Source: Firmicutes bacterium UBA4845 (GTDB taxonomy: Bacteria; Bacillota; Clostridia; Tissierellales; Sedimentibacteraceae). From it: 8,834 nucleotides of DNA. The DNA lies in the NCBI GenBank assembly GCA_002399975.1, contig DHER01000106.1, positions 1 through 8,834 on the forward strand, read 5' to 3'. Below are positions 1 to 7,398 of this stretch, piece by piece. Positions within the stretch are counted from its first letter, which is position 1; the number at the start of each line of letters is the position of its first letter. A program made the position numbers and the translations under genes. Under the pieces are notes generated by a model. It did no database searches and was not told the origin of the DNA. It worked only from the letters and a program-made list of their open reading frames with translations.

Positions 1-50
1 ATGAGTAAATAAAACTCTCTTATTATGTGTTAAACTTTTAAAGAAAAATC

Positions 51-65
51 GCAAATACCATTTGC
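51..65. promoter_or_regulatory. Perfect inverted repeat in the leader of the SusC-like gene
   Basis: The sequence GCAAAT-ACC-ATTTGC is a perfect 6-base inverted repeat with a 3-base spacer, ending 23 bases before the SusC-like ATG. It could be an operator half-site pair or a small RNA hairpin in the leader. Bases 56-64 (TACCATTTG) also resemble the Bacteroides -7 element TAnnTTTG with one extra base, but no convincing -33 element sits at the usual distance: the nearest T-rich stretch, 36-39, is a few bases too close. The symmetry is seen directly; any regulatory role is inference. A 6-base repeat in AT-rich DNA can arise by chance. Confidence 0.3.
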
Positions 66-88
66 AACATTTATTAAAAAAAAGTAAT

Positions 89-3000
89 ATGAAAAACAAC
101 GATTTATTAAGCGCTTGTCTCGTTTTATATCCTTTCAGGAGTGGCTTATCAAAAATCAAAAAAATCTTGATGGTAATTCTGGTTGTATTTCTGCCTCTAA
201 CTATTGTTAAAGCAGGAAATACTAAGAGTTCAATGGAGATAAGTCAACAACAGAAAAAACAAATTTCAGGTTTAATCAGGGACGTAAACAATGAGCCTAT
301 TATTGGTGCGAATATCATTGAAAAGAATGTGCCGGGTAATGGAACGGTTACTGATGTAGATGGCAGGTTTACTTTGAGTATCGAAGAAAATGCAACAATA
401 CTGGTTTCTTATATTGGATATTTACCGCAAGAGATCAGTGTGGCAGGAAAGACCTATTTTGAAGTTATCCTGCAAGAAGATACAAAGACCTTAGATGAAG
501 TTGTTGTTATCGGATATGGATCTCAATCCCGTGAAACCATAACAACATCTGTTACAAAATTAGACAATAAAGTATTAGAAAACGTTCCTTATGCAAATGC
601 GGCCTCAGCTTTACAGGGATCTGTTTCTGGGGTGAGGGTACAAAGTATCTCAGGTCAACCCGGAGCTGCTCCACGCATAATTGTTAGAGGAGGTACTTCA
701 ATCAACAATCCAAACGGCGCCGCTCCTCTTTACATAATAGATGGCGTTATACGTCCTGATATGAATAATATTTCTTCGGATGACATAGAGAGCATACAGG
801 TATTAAAAGATGCTGCCTCTACAGCAATTTATGGTGCACGTGGTTCTAATGGAGTAGTAATCATTACAACTAAATCTGGAAAAACAGATCAATTAAGGGT
901 AAATTATTCTTTTGATTATACTATTTCCAAAGTTGGCAAATTATACGATTTTGTAAATGCTAGACAATACATTGAACTAAACAGGTATGGATTAGCCCAC
1001 CGTCCTGATAAATTTCCAGCAATAGATTTAAATAGATTAACCTTGCCAATGGGATACGGAACGGGAAATGATTTAACCAACAATACAGCATTTACGTTAC
1101 AATACCTTACACCAGAAAATGAACATAAATTAAAAGAAGGATGGCAAAGTATGCCAGACCCTGCCGATCCTTCAAAAACCCTGATTTTTCAAGACACTGA
1201 TTTTCAGAGCTTAACATATCAAACTGGACTTTCTAACAATCACCATATAGATGTTTCAGGAGGTAGTGATAAGGCTACCCTTCGTGTAGGCGTCGGTTAT
1301 TTAAGTAATGAAGGTACAGTAATTACTACTGAATATAATCGACTAAGCTTTGATATTAATGGGGAAATAAAGGCCAGAGAAAATCTAAGTATTTATGGAG
1401 GTGTCCGGTACTCAAATTCAAAACAAAAAAACCCATCATTTGGAACAGATGTTACTTTTTATCGCAGCGCAGGATTGGCTCCCACTGCTAAACTCAAATT
1501 TGAAGATGGCACATTAGCTCCGGGAACTCAAAGCAGTATAGGTAATCCTCTATACCATATGAATACGTTGATATCCAACAATTCTACAGATAATCTCACA
1601 TTAACAATGGGAGCCAACTGGAGATTTTTACCAGGATTTTCTTTTGATCCACAAGTATCAATGTATAATGTCTCTTCTGACAGTTATAGCTTCCAGCCAG
1701 GTTTTTGGAATGGTCCTCTTTCTTATGTCACCACTCGTAATGCAAGCGCTGGAAACAATAGATGGAAACAACGACAGGCAGATGCTGTTTTCTCGTACTT
1801 TACCACTGTTAACACCTCTCATAATATTGATTCAAAATTAGGGTTTTCATATTATGACAGGCAAGTGTCAAACTTATCGGCAAACGGAAGAGGAGCATCA
1901 ACTGACCTAATTCCAACTTTAAACGCTGTTAGTGAGCCGACATCAATCAGTAGTTCTATAAGCGATCAGGTTATCATAGGATATTTTGGCAGACTTAATT
2001 ATAATTATCTTCAGAAATATCTTCTTTCTTTGAATTTCCGTTACGACGGCGCATCTAATTTAGGAGCTAATTATAAATGGGGTTTCTTTCCTGGTATTTC
2101 CATGGGATGGAATTTACACAAAGAAAACTTTTGGAGTACTATACCTGAAGATTTTTCCAGTCTAAAAGTTAGAGGAAGTTATGGGGTGAACGGCAACATA
2201 AGTGGATTAGGAGATTTCCAAGCGCAAGGAGCTTATAGCGTAGGGGCAAAATATAACGGAAACGCAGCGATTCAAAACAGTGTCCTGCCGAATTCCGATT
2301 TAAAATGGGAACAATCAAAAACATTTGACATTGGTCTTGATTTAGGATTGTATGAGAATCGGATAAGCTTCCTTTTTGATTATTTCGTAAGACATACAGA
2401 TAATTTGCTTACAAACTTATCTCTTCCAAGATCAACCGGTTTTTCAAGCATACTAACTAATTTAGGCAGTTTAGAAAACAAAGGAATAGAACTTGAGATA
2501 AGCGCTAACATGTTACCAAGTACATCAACTTTCCAATGGGACTTATCTTTTAATGCTTCACGGGTAAGCAATAAGATTTTAAGCCTTCCACACAATGGTA
2601 TAGAGAATAATAGGATTGGCGGAGATTATGTTTGGGACTCTAAACTGAATGATTACGCTTGGAAAGGAGGATTACAGGAAGGGGGGAGAATTGGAGACAT
2701 GTATTCTTTAAAACAAATTGGAATCTACTCAACTGATGAAGAGGCGGCAACTGCCCCAATCTATACTTATATCGTAGGAGCAAATAAAACCCAGTACGGA
2801 GGCGACACAAAATGGTTGGACAGCGACAACAATGGTATAATTGACAGCAAGGATCAGGTTTACTTGGGGAATACTTTCCCTGTATGGACAGGTGGATTTA
2901 ACAACTCATTCAGCTATAAGAATTTCAACCTGTATGTAAGGATGGACTATGCTGTAGGACATACTATCTTTAATTACGGCAAATTATTTCTTGATATGAA

Positions 3001-3382
3001 TGGATATGCTGATGGTACATTTACATTAGACAAATACAATAATTCATGGAAAAAACAAGGAGACATTGCGAAATATTCAAGATATTATTGGGGAGGAGAA
3101 AGGGTTCAACGTAATAACTTTTTAGGTGTAACAGATAGGGGAAACTCTGTATTTTATCAGCGGGGAGATTTTCTTAGCTTAAGGGAGCTTACGTTGAGCT
3201 ACACCGTCCCAACACCATTTGTTGAACAACTTAAACTAAGGAATATAAGATTAAATGTAACCGGTAATAATTTACATTATTTCACAAAATACGATGGATT
3301 AAATCCTGAAGAAGGTGGTAGAGATAACGGCCATTATCCTATGCCCAGAAATTTTATTTTTAGTATTAATGTCACTTTTTAA
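89..3382 (+). CDS. SusC-like TonB-dependent outer-membrane glycan transporter
   Basis: Encodes a 1097-residue outer-membrane TonB-dependent transporter of the SusC/RagA family, which imports oligosaccharides captured by its SusD partner. A signal peptide (hydrophobic core about 26-40, likely cleavage after KA at 42) is followed by a carboxypeptidase-regulatory-like domain (about 59-130, with the typical GTVTDVDGRF stretch), a TonB-box-like LDEVVVIGYG (135-144), a plug domain (about 145-262, with the LYIIDGV and IYGARGSNGVVIITTK signatures) and a long beta-barrel ending in an aromatic residue (SINVTF), as is usual for outer-membrane proteins. Length is normal for the family. I chose the ATG at 89 because it follows an A-rich leader; a TTG at 62 in the same frame is less likely and lies inside an inverted repeat. 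Only about 17 residues separate the signal peptide from the first domain, so there is no STN signalling domain and control by an ECF sigma/anti-sigma pair is not expected. The imported glycan is unknown. Confidence 0.96.
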   Translation: MKNNDLLSACLVLYPFRSGLSKIKKILMVILVVFLPLTIVKAGNTKSSMEISQQQKKQISGLIRDVNNEPIIGANIIEKNVPGNGTVTDVDGRFTLSIEENATILVSYIGYLPQEISVAGKTYFEVILQEDTKTLDEVVVIGYGSQSRETITTSVTKLDNKVLENVPYANAASALQGSVSGVRVQSISGQPGAAPRIIVRGGTSINNPNGAAPLYIIDGVIRPDMNNISSDDIESIQVLKDAASTAIYGARGSNGVVIITTKSGKTDQLRVNYSFDYTISKVGKLYDFVNARQYIELNRYGLAHRPDKFPAIDLNRLTLPMGYGTGNDLTNNTAFTLQYLTPENEHKLKEGWQSMPDPADPSKTLIFQDTDFQSLTYQTGLSNNHHIDVSGGSDKATLRVGVGYLSNEGTVITTEYNRLSFDINGEIKARENLSIYGGVRYSNSKQKNPSFGTDVTFYRSAGLAPTAKLKFEDGTLAPGTQSSIGNPLYHMNTLISNNSTDNLTLTMGANWRFLPGFSFDPQVSMYNVSSDSYSFQPGFWNGPLSYVTTRNASAGNNRWKQRQADAVFSYFTTVNTSHNIDSKLGFSYYDRQVSNLSANGRGASTDLIPTLNAVSEPTSISSSISDQVIIGYFGRLNYNYLQKYLLSLNFRYDGASNLGANYKWGFFPGISMGWNLHKENFWSTIPEDFSSLKVRGSYGVNGNISGLGDFQAQGAYSVGAKYNGNAAIQNSVLPNSDLKWEQSKTFDIGLDLGLYENRISFLFDYFVRHTDNLLTNLSLPRSTGFSSILTNLGSLENKGIELEISANMLPSTSTFQWDLSFNASRVSNKILSLPHNGIENNRIGGDYVWDSKLNDYAWKGGLQEGGRIGDMYSLKQIGIYSTDEEAATAPIYTYIVGANKTQYGGDTKWLDSDNNGIIDSKDQVYLGNTFPVWTGGFNNSFSYKNFNLYVRMDYAVGHTIFNYGKLFLDMNGYADGTFTLDKYNNSWKKQGDIAKYSRYYWGGERVQRNNFLGVTDRGNSVFYQRGDFLSLRELTLSYTVPTPFVEQLKLRNIRLNVTGNNLHYFTKYDGLNPEEGGRDNGHYPMPRNFIFSINVTF

Positions 3383-3392
3383 TTTAAGAAAA

Positions 3393-4862
3393 ATGAAAAC
3401 ACTATATATAAAAATATTTTTATTATTATTTATTTGTATCATTTCCTGTGATAAGGCATTGGAAGTATCTCCGACAAGCGTAATTACAACCAACTCCTTT
3501 TGGAAGACAGAAGATGATGCAAAGGGTGCACTTTATGGGATGTATGTTGATTTGAGAGGCGTATCAGAAGCATTATTCATGACAGGAGACCAAAGAAGTG
3601 AAATTTATACGGGAGGAGTATATGGGGGAGGTACTTATGTCTTGTATAATAACTCAATAACTCCTGATGTTCCTGGTCATCCTGATTGGTACGCCTACTA
3701 CAGAGTTATCAATAGTGCTAATTTGATTCTAAAATATGTTCCCGGAATTGTATTTAAATCAGAAAATGACAAAAACAATATCTTGGCTCAAGCCTATGCA
3801 ATGCGTGCATTTATTTATTATAATATGTCAAAAACATGGGGAGATCTTATAATAAGAACGGAGCCTACAGAAAGTTCCAATCCTGAAATAACATACAAAG
3901 AAAGATCTCCAAAAGAAGATGTCTTTAAACTAATTAAAGAAGACATTGAAAAAGCATTGCAACTTTTTACGTCAAATGAATTTTCGGCAGGTAGAAGTGT
4001 ATGGTCAAAAGCCGCATTAAATACCTTAAAAGCAGATGTTTATTTATGGACTTCTAAGCAAATGAACGGGGGACCAACTGATTTAGAAACAGCATTAAAT
4101 GCTTGTAATGAAGTACAAAAAGCAAATGTTTCCTTATTGCCGAACTTTGCAGATATATTTAAGTATGAGAATAAAGGTAATAAAGAAATAATTATGAGCA
4201 TTCGTTATAACGATTTAGAAGGGAGTAATTTCTTTTGGCATATGTGGATTATTGGATCAGCGGTACCAAGTAATATCACCCAAAAAGCAAAAGACATATT
4301 GCTGCCTGTAGGAGGAGGACAAGGCCTTATGGTTATAAGTGATCTTGTCAGGAATCAATTCTCAAATGATGATTCAAGAAAAGCAGCATCTTATTTTGAC
4401 ATATATACTTTTGATGAGAAAGGAGATAGTACTTATTATTCCAATGTATGTTTAAAAGGCTCAGGTGTTGTTGTTGGAGGCAATCGTGTATTTTCCAGTG
4501 ATATTGTTTTATATCGTTACGCAGACGTGTTATTAATGAAAGCTGAGGCTAAAAACGGATTAAATCAAGACCCTTCTGATGAAATAAATGAAATACGTAA
4601 GAGAGCATATGGTGAAAAATACAATAATCATATTTTTGTAAATGGTACACAAACTCAAAACGATGAGGCTATTTTACAAGAACGGCTATTCGAACTAATC
4701 TACGAAGGTAAAAGATGGTGGGACTTACTTCGTTTTAATAAAGCATTTGAACTTGTTCCAACATTACAGACTCAAAAAGACAAGGAATATTTAAGGCTTT
4801 TTCCAATTGCTACTTCTGTTTTAAGTTTAGAGCCAAAAGTCAAACAAAACCCAGGCTATTAA
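3393..4862 (+). CDS. SusD-like (RagB/SusD family) glycan-binding lipoprotein
   Basis: Encodes a 489-residue surface lipoprotein that caps the SusC-like transporter and binds the glycan before import. The N-terminus is a lipoprotein signal peptide with lipobox I-I-S-C, placing the lipidated cysteine at residue 19. A SusD-like N-terminal region follows, with a TPR-type helical segment (about 130-158, containing QAYAMRAFIYY and the conserved WGD). The C-terminal RagB/SusD region has LYRYADVLLMKAEA (373-386), ERLFELIYEGKRWWDLLRF (430-448) and the classic ending NPGY. The frame is open upstream into the SusC-like gene, but the ATG at 3393 is chosen because it starts directly at the signal peptide and sits 10 bases after the SusC-like stop, a normal spacing for translationally linked susC/susD pairs. 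Length is typical. The protein family is certain; the ligand cannot be read from the sequence. Confidence 0.96.
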   Translation: MKTLYIKIFLLLFICIISCDKALEVSPTSVITTNSFWKTEDDAKGALYGMYVDLRGVSEALFMTGDQRSEIYTGGVYGGGTYVLYNNSITPDVPGHPDWYAYYRVINSANLILKYVPGIVFKSENDKNNILAQAYAMRAFIYYNMSKTWGDLIIRTEPTESSNPEITYKERSPKEDVFKLIKEDIEKALQLFTSNEFSAGRSVWSKAALNTLKADVYLWTSKQMNGGPTDLETALNACNEVQKANVSLLPNFADIFKYENKGNKEIIMSIRYNDLEGSNFFWHMWIIGSAVPSNITQKAKDILLPVGGGQGLMVISDLVRNQFSNDDSRKAASYFDIYTFDEKGDSTYYSNVCLKGSGVVVGGNRVFSSDIVLYRYADVLLMKAEAKNGLNQDPSDEINEIRKRAYGEKYNNHIFVNGTQTQNDEAILQERLFELIYEGKRWWDLLRFNKAFELVPTLQTQKDKEYLRLFPIATSVLSLEPKVKQNPGY

Positions 4863-4881
4863 ATTTACATCGCCAGTTATA

Positions 4882-4908
4882 AAAAGAGGGATTTCTTTTG
4901 AAACTCTT
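4882..4908 (+). other. Weak hairpin potential between the SusD-like gene and the first propeller gene
   Basis: Two mutually exclusive weak stems can be drawn here. AAAAGA (4882-4887) pairs with TCTTTT (4894-4899) around a 6-base loop, and AAGAG...TTTC (4884-4895) pairs with GAAACTCTT (4900-4908) with a 3-base bulge. Neither has a GC-rich stem or a strong trailing T-run, so this is not a convincing terminator. It could at most be an attenuating or RNA-processing site lowering expression of the downstream enzymes relative to susC/susD. A small near-palindrome, TAAGT-T-ACTTA, follows at 4915-4925. The rest of the 96-base gap shows nothing clear. Confidence 0.2.
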
Positions 4909-4958
4909 ATTGCGTAAGTTACTTAATAATAAATTGTTCTAAATAAATATATCAGATT

Positions 4959-6218
4959 ATGAATTACAAAACAATAATGTTATTTATTGTCTGTGTTTTG
5001 AATAACCATTTTGTTAACTCTCAAAACATATATTCATTAACTGAAGAAAAAAATCAGCACAGAGATACAATACAATTGGTTGATAACAAATTAATATTAA
5101 GGATAATAAGCGCAACAAAAATTAAAAATAACAGCTGGTACACTGACATTTTGTCCAATATTGGAAATAATCAATTACTGGTACGAGGTCAAACTTGGAT
5201 GGATAAAAGTCAACCAAGTCAATGGTGGCAGATTTCTCCAGATGGCGGAGCTCATTGGGAACCATTTGTGAAAGGAGACAGTTTTAATCTATCCTTCTTG
5301 AAGCCAAACATGCTTACTCTTAGCAATGGCTCAATAATCGGCTGGGAAGACGGATGGAATAAAAATACTGCTTATGATGGTCATCCTGGAGAATCGGTCA
5401 GACACACTATCATTTGTGCTTCTTCAATGGAGGAGCTTATAAAAGGGAATATAAAAACAAAAGAGGTAGCAATTTCTTTACCGTATATGGTTCCGTTGAT
5501 GAGTGATAATACTCAAAGTCCCCCTATATATGTATTACCCACATGGGGAAAACTTATTGAGGGGGACTATGGGTACCTGATCCAGGCAGCTTATCCCAGA
5601 TTGGTATTTGATAAGGCACCACGCTTATGGACGGAACAGAAAACATTGGCTTATAAATACCGAACGTGTATTATATACTCACGTGATAAAGGTTCTACTT
5701 GGAACTATTTAAGCACAGTAGCTTCGCCTGAGCAATATCCTTTACCAACCCAGGCAGAAGGCTACTGTGAACCAGATCTACTGTATTTGGGAAACGGCAA
5801 CATATTATGCGTAATGCGTTCTGGAGGGAATCCGGGTGGCAGTATGATGGAGCGTTATACACCTCTTTTCTCCTGTCACTCTACGGATGGAGGACTTTCC
5901 TGGACAACGCCAGTAGCGATTGCACCGTTTGGGGTAAACCCAGTATTGTTACGAATGAAAAATGGATTGATAGTTTGTCTTTCCGGAAGACCGGGCTTTT
6001 TTCTTATTTTCAGTACAGATGAGGGAAAATCTTGGTCTTCTCCATATTGGATAAGTAAATCAAACGGTGCTTATTTTCGTAGTTCTAGCGGTTATGGACA
6101 GCTTCTTGAGCTAGAACCTGGCAAACTGGGAGTCACATATGATGAGTACTGTAGTGAAGGTGACACGACAAAAATGGTAACAAAATTTAAAAGTTTTACC
6201 ATTGAAGTTTGCAATTAA
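4959..6218 (+). CDS. Secreted sialidase-superfamily (BNR/Asp-box) beta-propeller protein
   Basis: Encodes a 419-residue protein with a Sec signal peptide (likely cleavage after VNS, about residue 21) and no lipobox, so probably periplasmic or secreted. Four Asp boxes (S-x-D-x-G-x-x-W) are visible at 93-100, 241-248, 308-315 and 352-359, the hallmark of the six-bladed sialidase/BNR propeller. Residues matching sialidase positions by eye are Glu271 (YCEPDLL), Arg287 (VMRSGG, 16 residues later as in characterised bacterial sialidases), Arg344 (GRPG) and Tyr379 (GYGQLLEL, near the place of the nucleophilic Tyr). The N-terminal FRIP motif with the first arginine of the triad is not recognisable; the corresponding stretch appears to be near WYTDIL (60-65). 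It is probably a glycoside hydrolase acting on the PUL's glycan, but true sialidase activity is doubtful. It lies 96 bases after the SusD-like gene and is probably in the same transcription unit. Confidence 0.85.
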   Translation: MNYKTIMLFIVCVLNNHFVNSQNIYSLTEEKNQHRDTIQLVDNKLILRIISATKIKNNSWYTDILSNIGNNQLLVRGQTWMDKSQPSQWWQISPDGGAHWEPFVKGDSFNLSFLKPNMLTLSNGSIIGWEDGWNKNTAYDGHPGESVRHTIICASSMEELIKGNIKTKEVAISLPYMVPLMSDNTQSPPIYVLPTWGKLIEGDYGYLIQAAYPRLVFDKAPRLWTEQKTLAYKYRTCIIYSRDKGSTWNYLSTVASPEQYPLPTQAEGYCEPDLLYLGNGNILCVMRSGGNPGGSMMERYTPLFSCHSTDGGLSWTTPVAIAPFGVNPVLLRMKNGLIVCLSGRPGFFLIFSTDEGKSWSSPYWISKSNGAYFRSSSGYGQLLELEPGKLGVTYDEYCSEGDTTKMVTKFKSFTIEVCN

Positions 6219-6292
6219 ACACCATCTTCCATAATCGTATTAGAAAAGATCGAATACTTTTAAGTAAATAAATTATTAAACAGAACATAGTC

Positions 6293-7333
6293 ATGAATAA
6301 AATCAAGTTATATTTATCTCTTGTCTTAATTATGTGCTTACAGAACACAATAAATGCACAAGAGTCAGAATTGCAGGTTTCTAAAATTTGGGATCATGGG
6401 AAACACAATGCTTTTCCTGATTTATTTCAATATAAAAAGTATTTTTATGTCGCTTTTCGTGAAGGAGATAGCCATGTAGATAATCTAAATAATGGGAAAG
6501 TGAGATTAATTAGATCTACTGATTTGAAAAATTGGGAAACGATTGGATTATTTACAATGGACGGAGTTGACATAAGAGAAGCTAGGTTATCAAAAATGCC
6601 AGATGGAACTTTGTTAGTCACATTGGCTGCTGGTGTATGGAAAGATGGGCAATATCTTTCTTTATCGCCTTATGTATCATTTTCCGATAAAAATGGAGAA
6701 AACTTTTCTGCATTAACCAAGACAGAAATCGACAGTGCAATTGAGCCTGCTCTTGATTGGATATGGCGAGTTACCTGGCATAAAAATACAGGTTACGGCA
6801 TATTATATCAAGTATATCCTGGACAAAGAAATACAAAAAATTGGAATGCATTTCTCGTCAAAACTTCAGATGGAATAAAATATGAAAAAGTTTCGCAACT
6901 AAACATTGATGGAAACCCCAATGAGAGTACTGTCCGTTTTGATAATAAAGGAAAAATGTACGTATTGGTGCGTCGAGAAAGTGCCGATCAGATGGGAGTA
7001 TTGGCTAAAAGTGATTTTCCATATGTAAATTGGGATTTTAATAAATTGACATGGAGATTAGGAGGTCCCAATTTCCTTTTCTTAAATAACAATCAATTAG
7101 TAATTGGATCACGTTACCGTGAAGACAAATCAGCTATCACGGCTCTGCTTGTCACAGATTTAAATGGAAATGTACAAAAAATAGTCAGATTACCGAGTAG
7201 TGGAGACACTAGTTATCCAGGTATGATTATTCACAAAAAACAATTATTGGTGGTGTATTACTCAAGTCACGAAGGGAAATCTAATATATATCTGGCATCC
7301 ATTCCTCTAAAAGAATTCGACATTAAGAAGTAA
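6293..7333 (+). CDS. Secreted divergent sialidase-like beta-propeller protein
   Basis: Encodes a 346-residue protein with a clear signal peptide (hydrophobic 6-16, likely cleavage after INA at 22). The mature part is made of repeated propeller blades: AFPDLF (40-45), FREG (55-58), STDLKNW (75-81, an Asp-box-like turn closer to the GH43/GH32 style), REARLSKMPDGTLLV (95-109), NESTVRF (210-216), VRR (226-228), GSRY (272-275) and SYPGM...SSHEG (307-328). Glu211 and Arg227 are 16 residues apart, as in sialidases, with Arg274 and Tyr308 in plausible third-arginine and tyrosine positions. AFPDL stands where FRIP-type sialidases have the first Arg, so that residue appears absent. No canonical Asp box is present. 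Automatic annotation would probably say exo-alpha-sialidase; I read it as a sialidase-fold glycosidase of unknown specificity. It starts 74 bases after the previous gene and shares only the broad fold with it, so it is not a simple tandem duplicate. Confidence 0.8.
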   Translation: MNKIKLYLSLVLIMCLQNTINAQESELQVSKIWDHGKHNAFPDLFQYKKYFYVAFREGDSHVDNLNNGKVRLIRSTDLKNWETIGLFTMDGVDIREARLSKMPDGTLLVTLAAGVWKDGQYLSLSPYVSFSDKNGENFSALTKTEIDSAIEPALDWIWRVTWHKNTGYGILYQVYPGQRNTKNWNAFLVKTSDGIKYEKVSQLNIDGNPNESTVRFDNKGKMYVLVRRESADQMGVLAKSDFPYVNWDFNKLTWRLGGPNFLFLNNNQLVIGSRYREDKSAITALLVTDLNGNVQKIVRLPSSGDTSYPGMIIHKKQLLVVYYSSHEGKSNIYLASIPLKEFDIKK

Positions 7334-7398
7334 GATTGTACAGATTTATATAGATTTTAATTAAAGTGTTCATCACTGCTTATTTGAGACATTAACGT

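Noticed and set aside
62..88. N-terminal extension of the SusC-like frame from a TTG at 62
   Set aside because: It adds nine residues before an already long N-region, uses a rare start and lies inside an inverted repeat; ATG 89 follows a better A-rich leader.
1644..1841. Small + strand open frame inside the SusC-like gene
   Set aside because: Out-of-frame shadow of a strongly conserved gene, with no recognisable domain.
2380..2595. Small - strand open frame inside the SusC-like gene
   Set aside because: Antisense shadow of the barrel region; no family resemblance.
3315..3392. Upstream ATG for the SusD-like frame overlapping the SusC-like gene
   Set aside because: It would place 26 extra residues before a textbook lipoprotein signal peptide; ATG 3393 fits the family.
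3299..3493. Small - strand open frame across the SusC/SusD junction
   Set aside because: Antisense to two certain genes and to the lipoprotein signal peptide; no support as a gene.
4893..4900. TTCTTTTG as a Bacteroides-type -7 promoter element before the first sialidase-like gene
   Set aside because: It misses the conserved A at position 2 and has no clear -33 element at the right distance.
5807..6022. Small + strand open frame inside the first sialidase-like gene
   Set aside because: Overlaps two Asp boxes of the real frame; a shadow.
6237..6257. GTATT...AATAC potential stem between the two sialidase-like genes
   Set aside because: Only five AT-rich base pairs around an 11-base loop and no T-run; too weak for a terminator.
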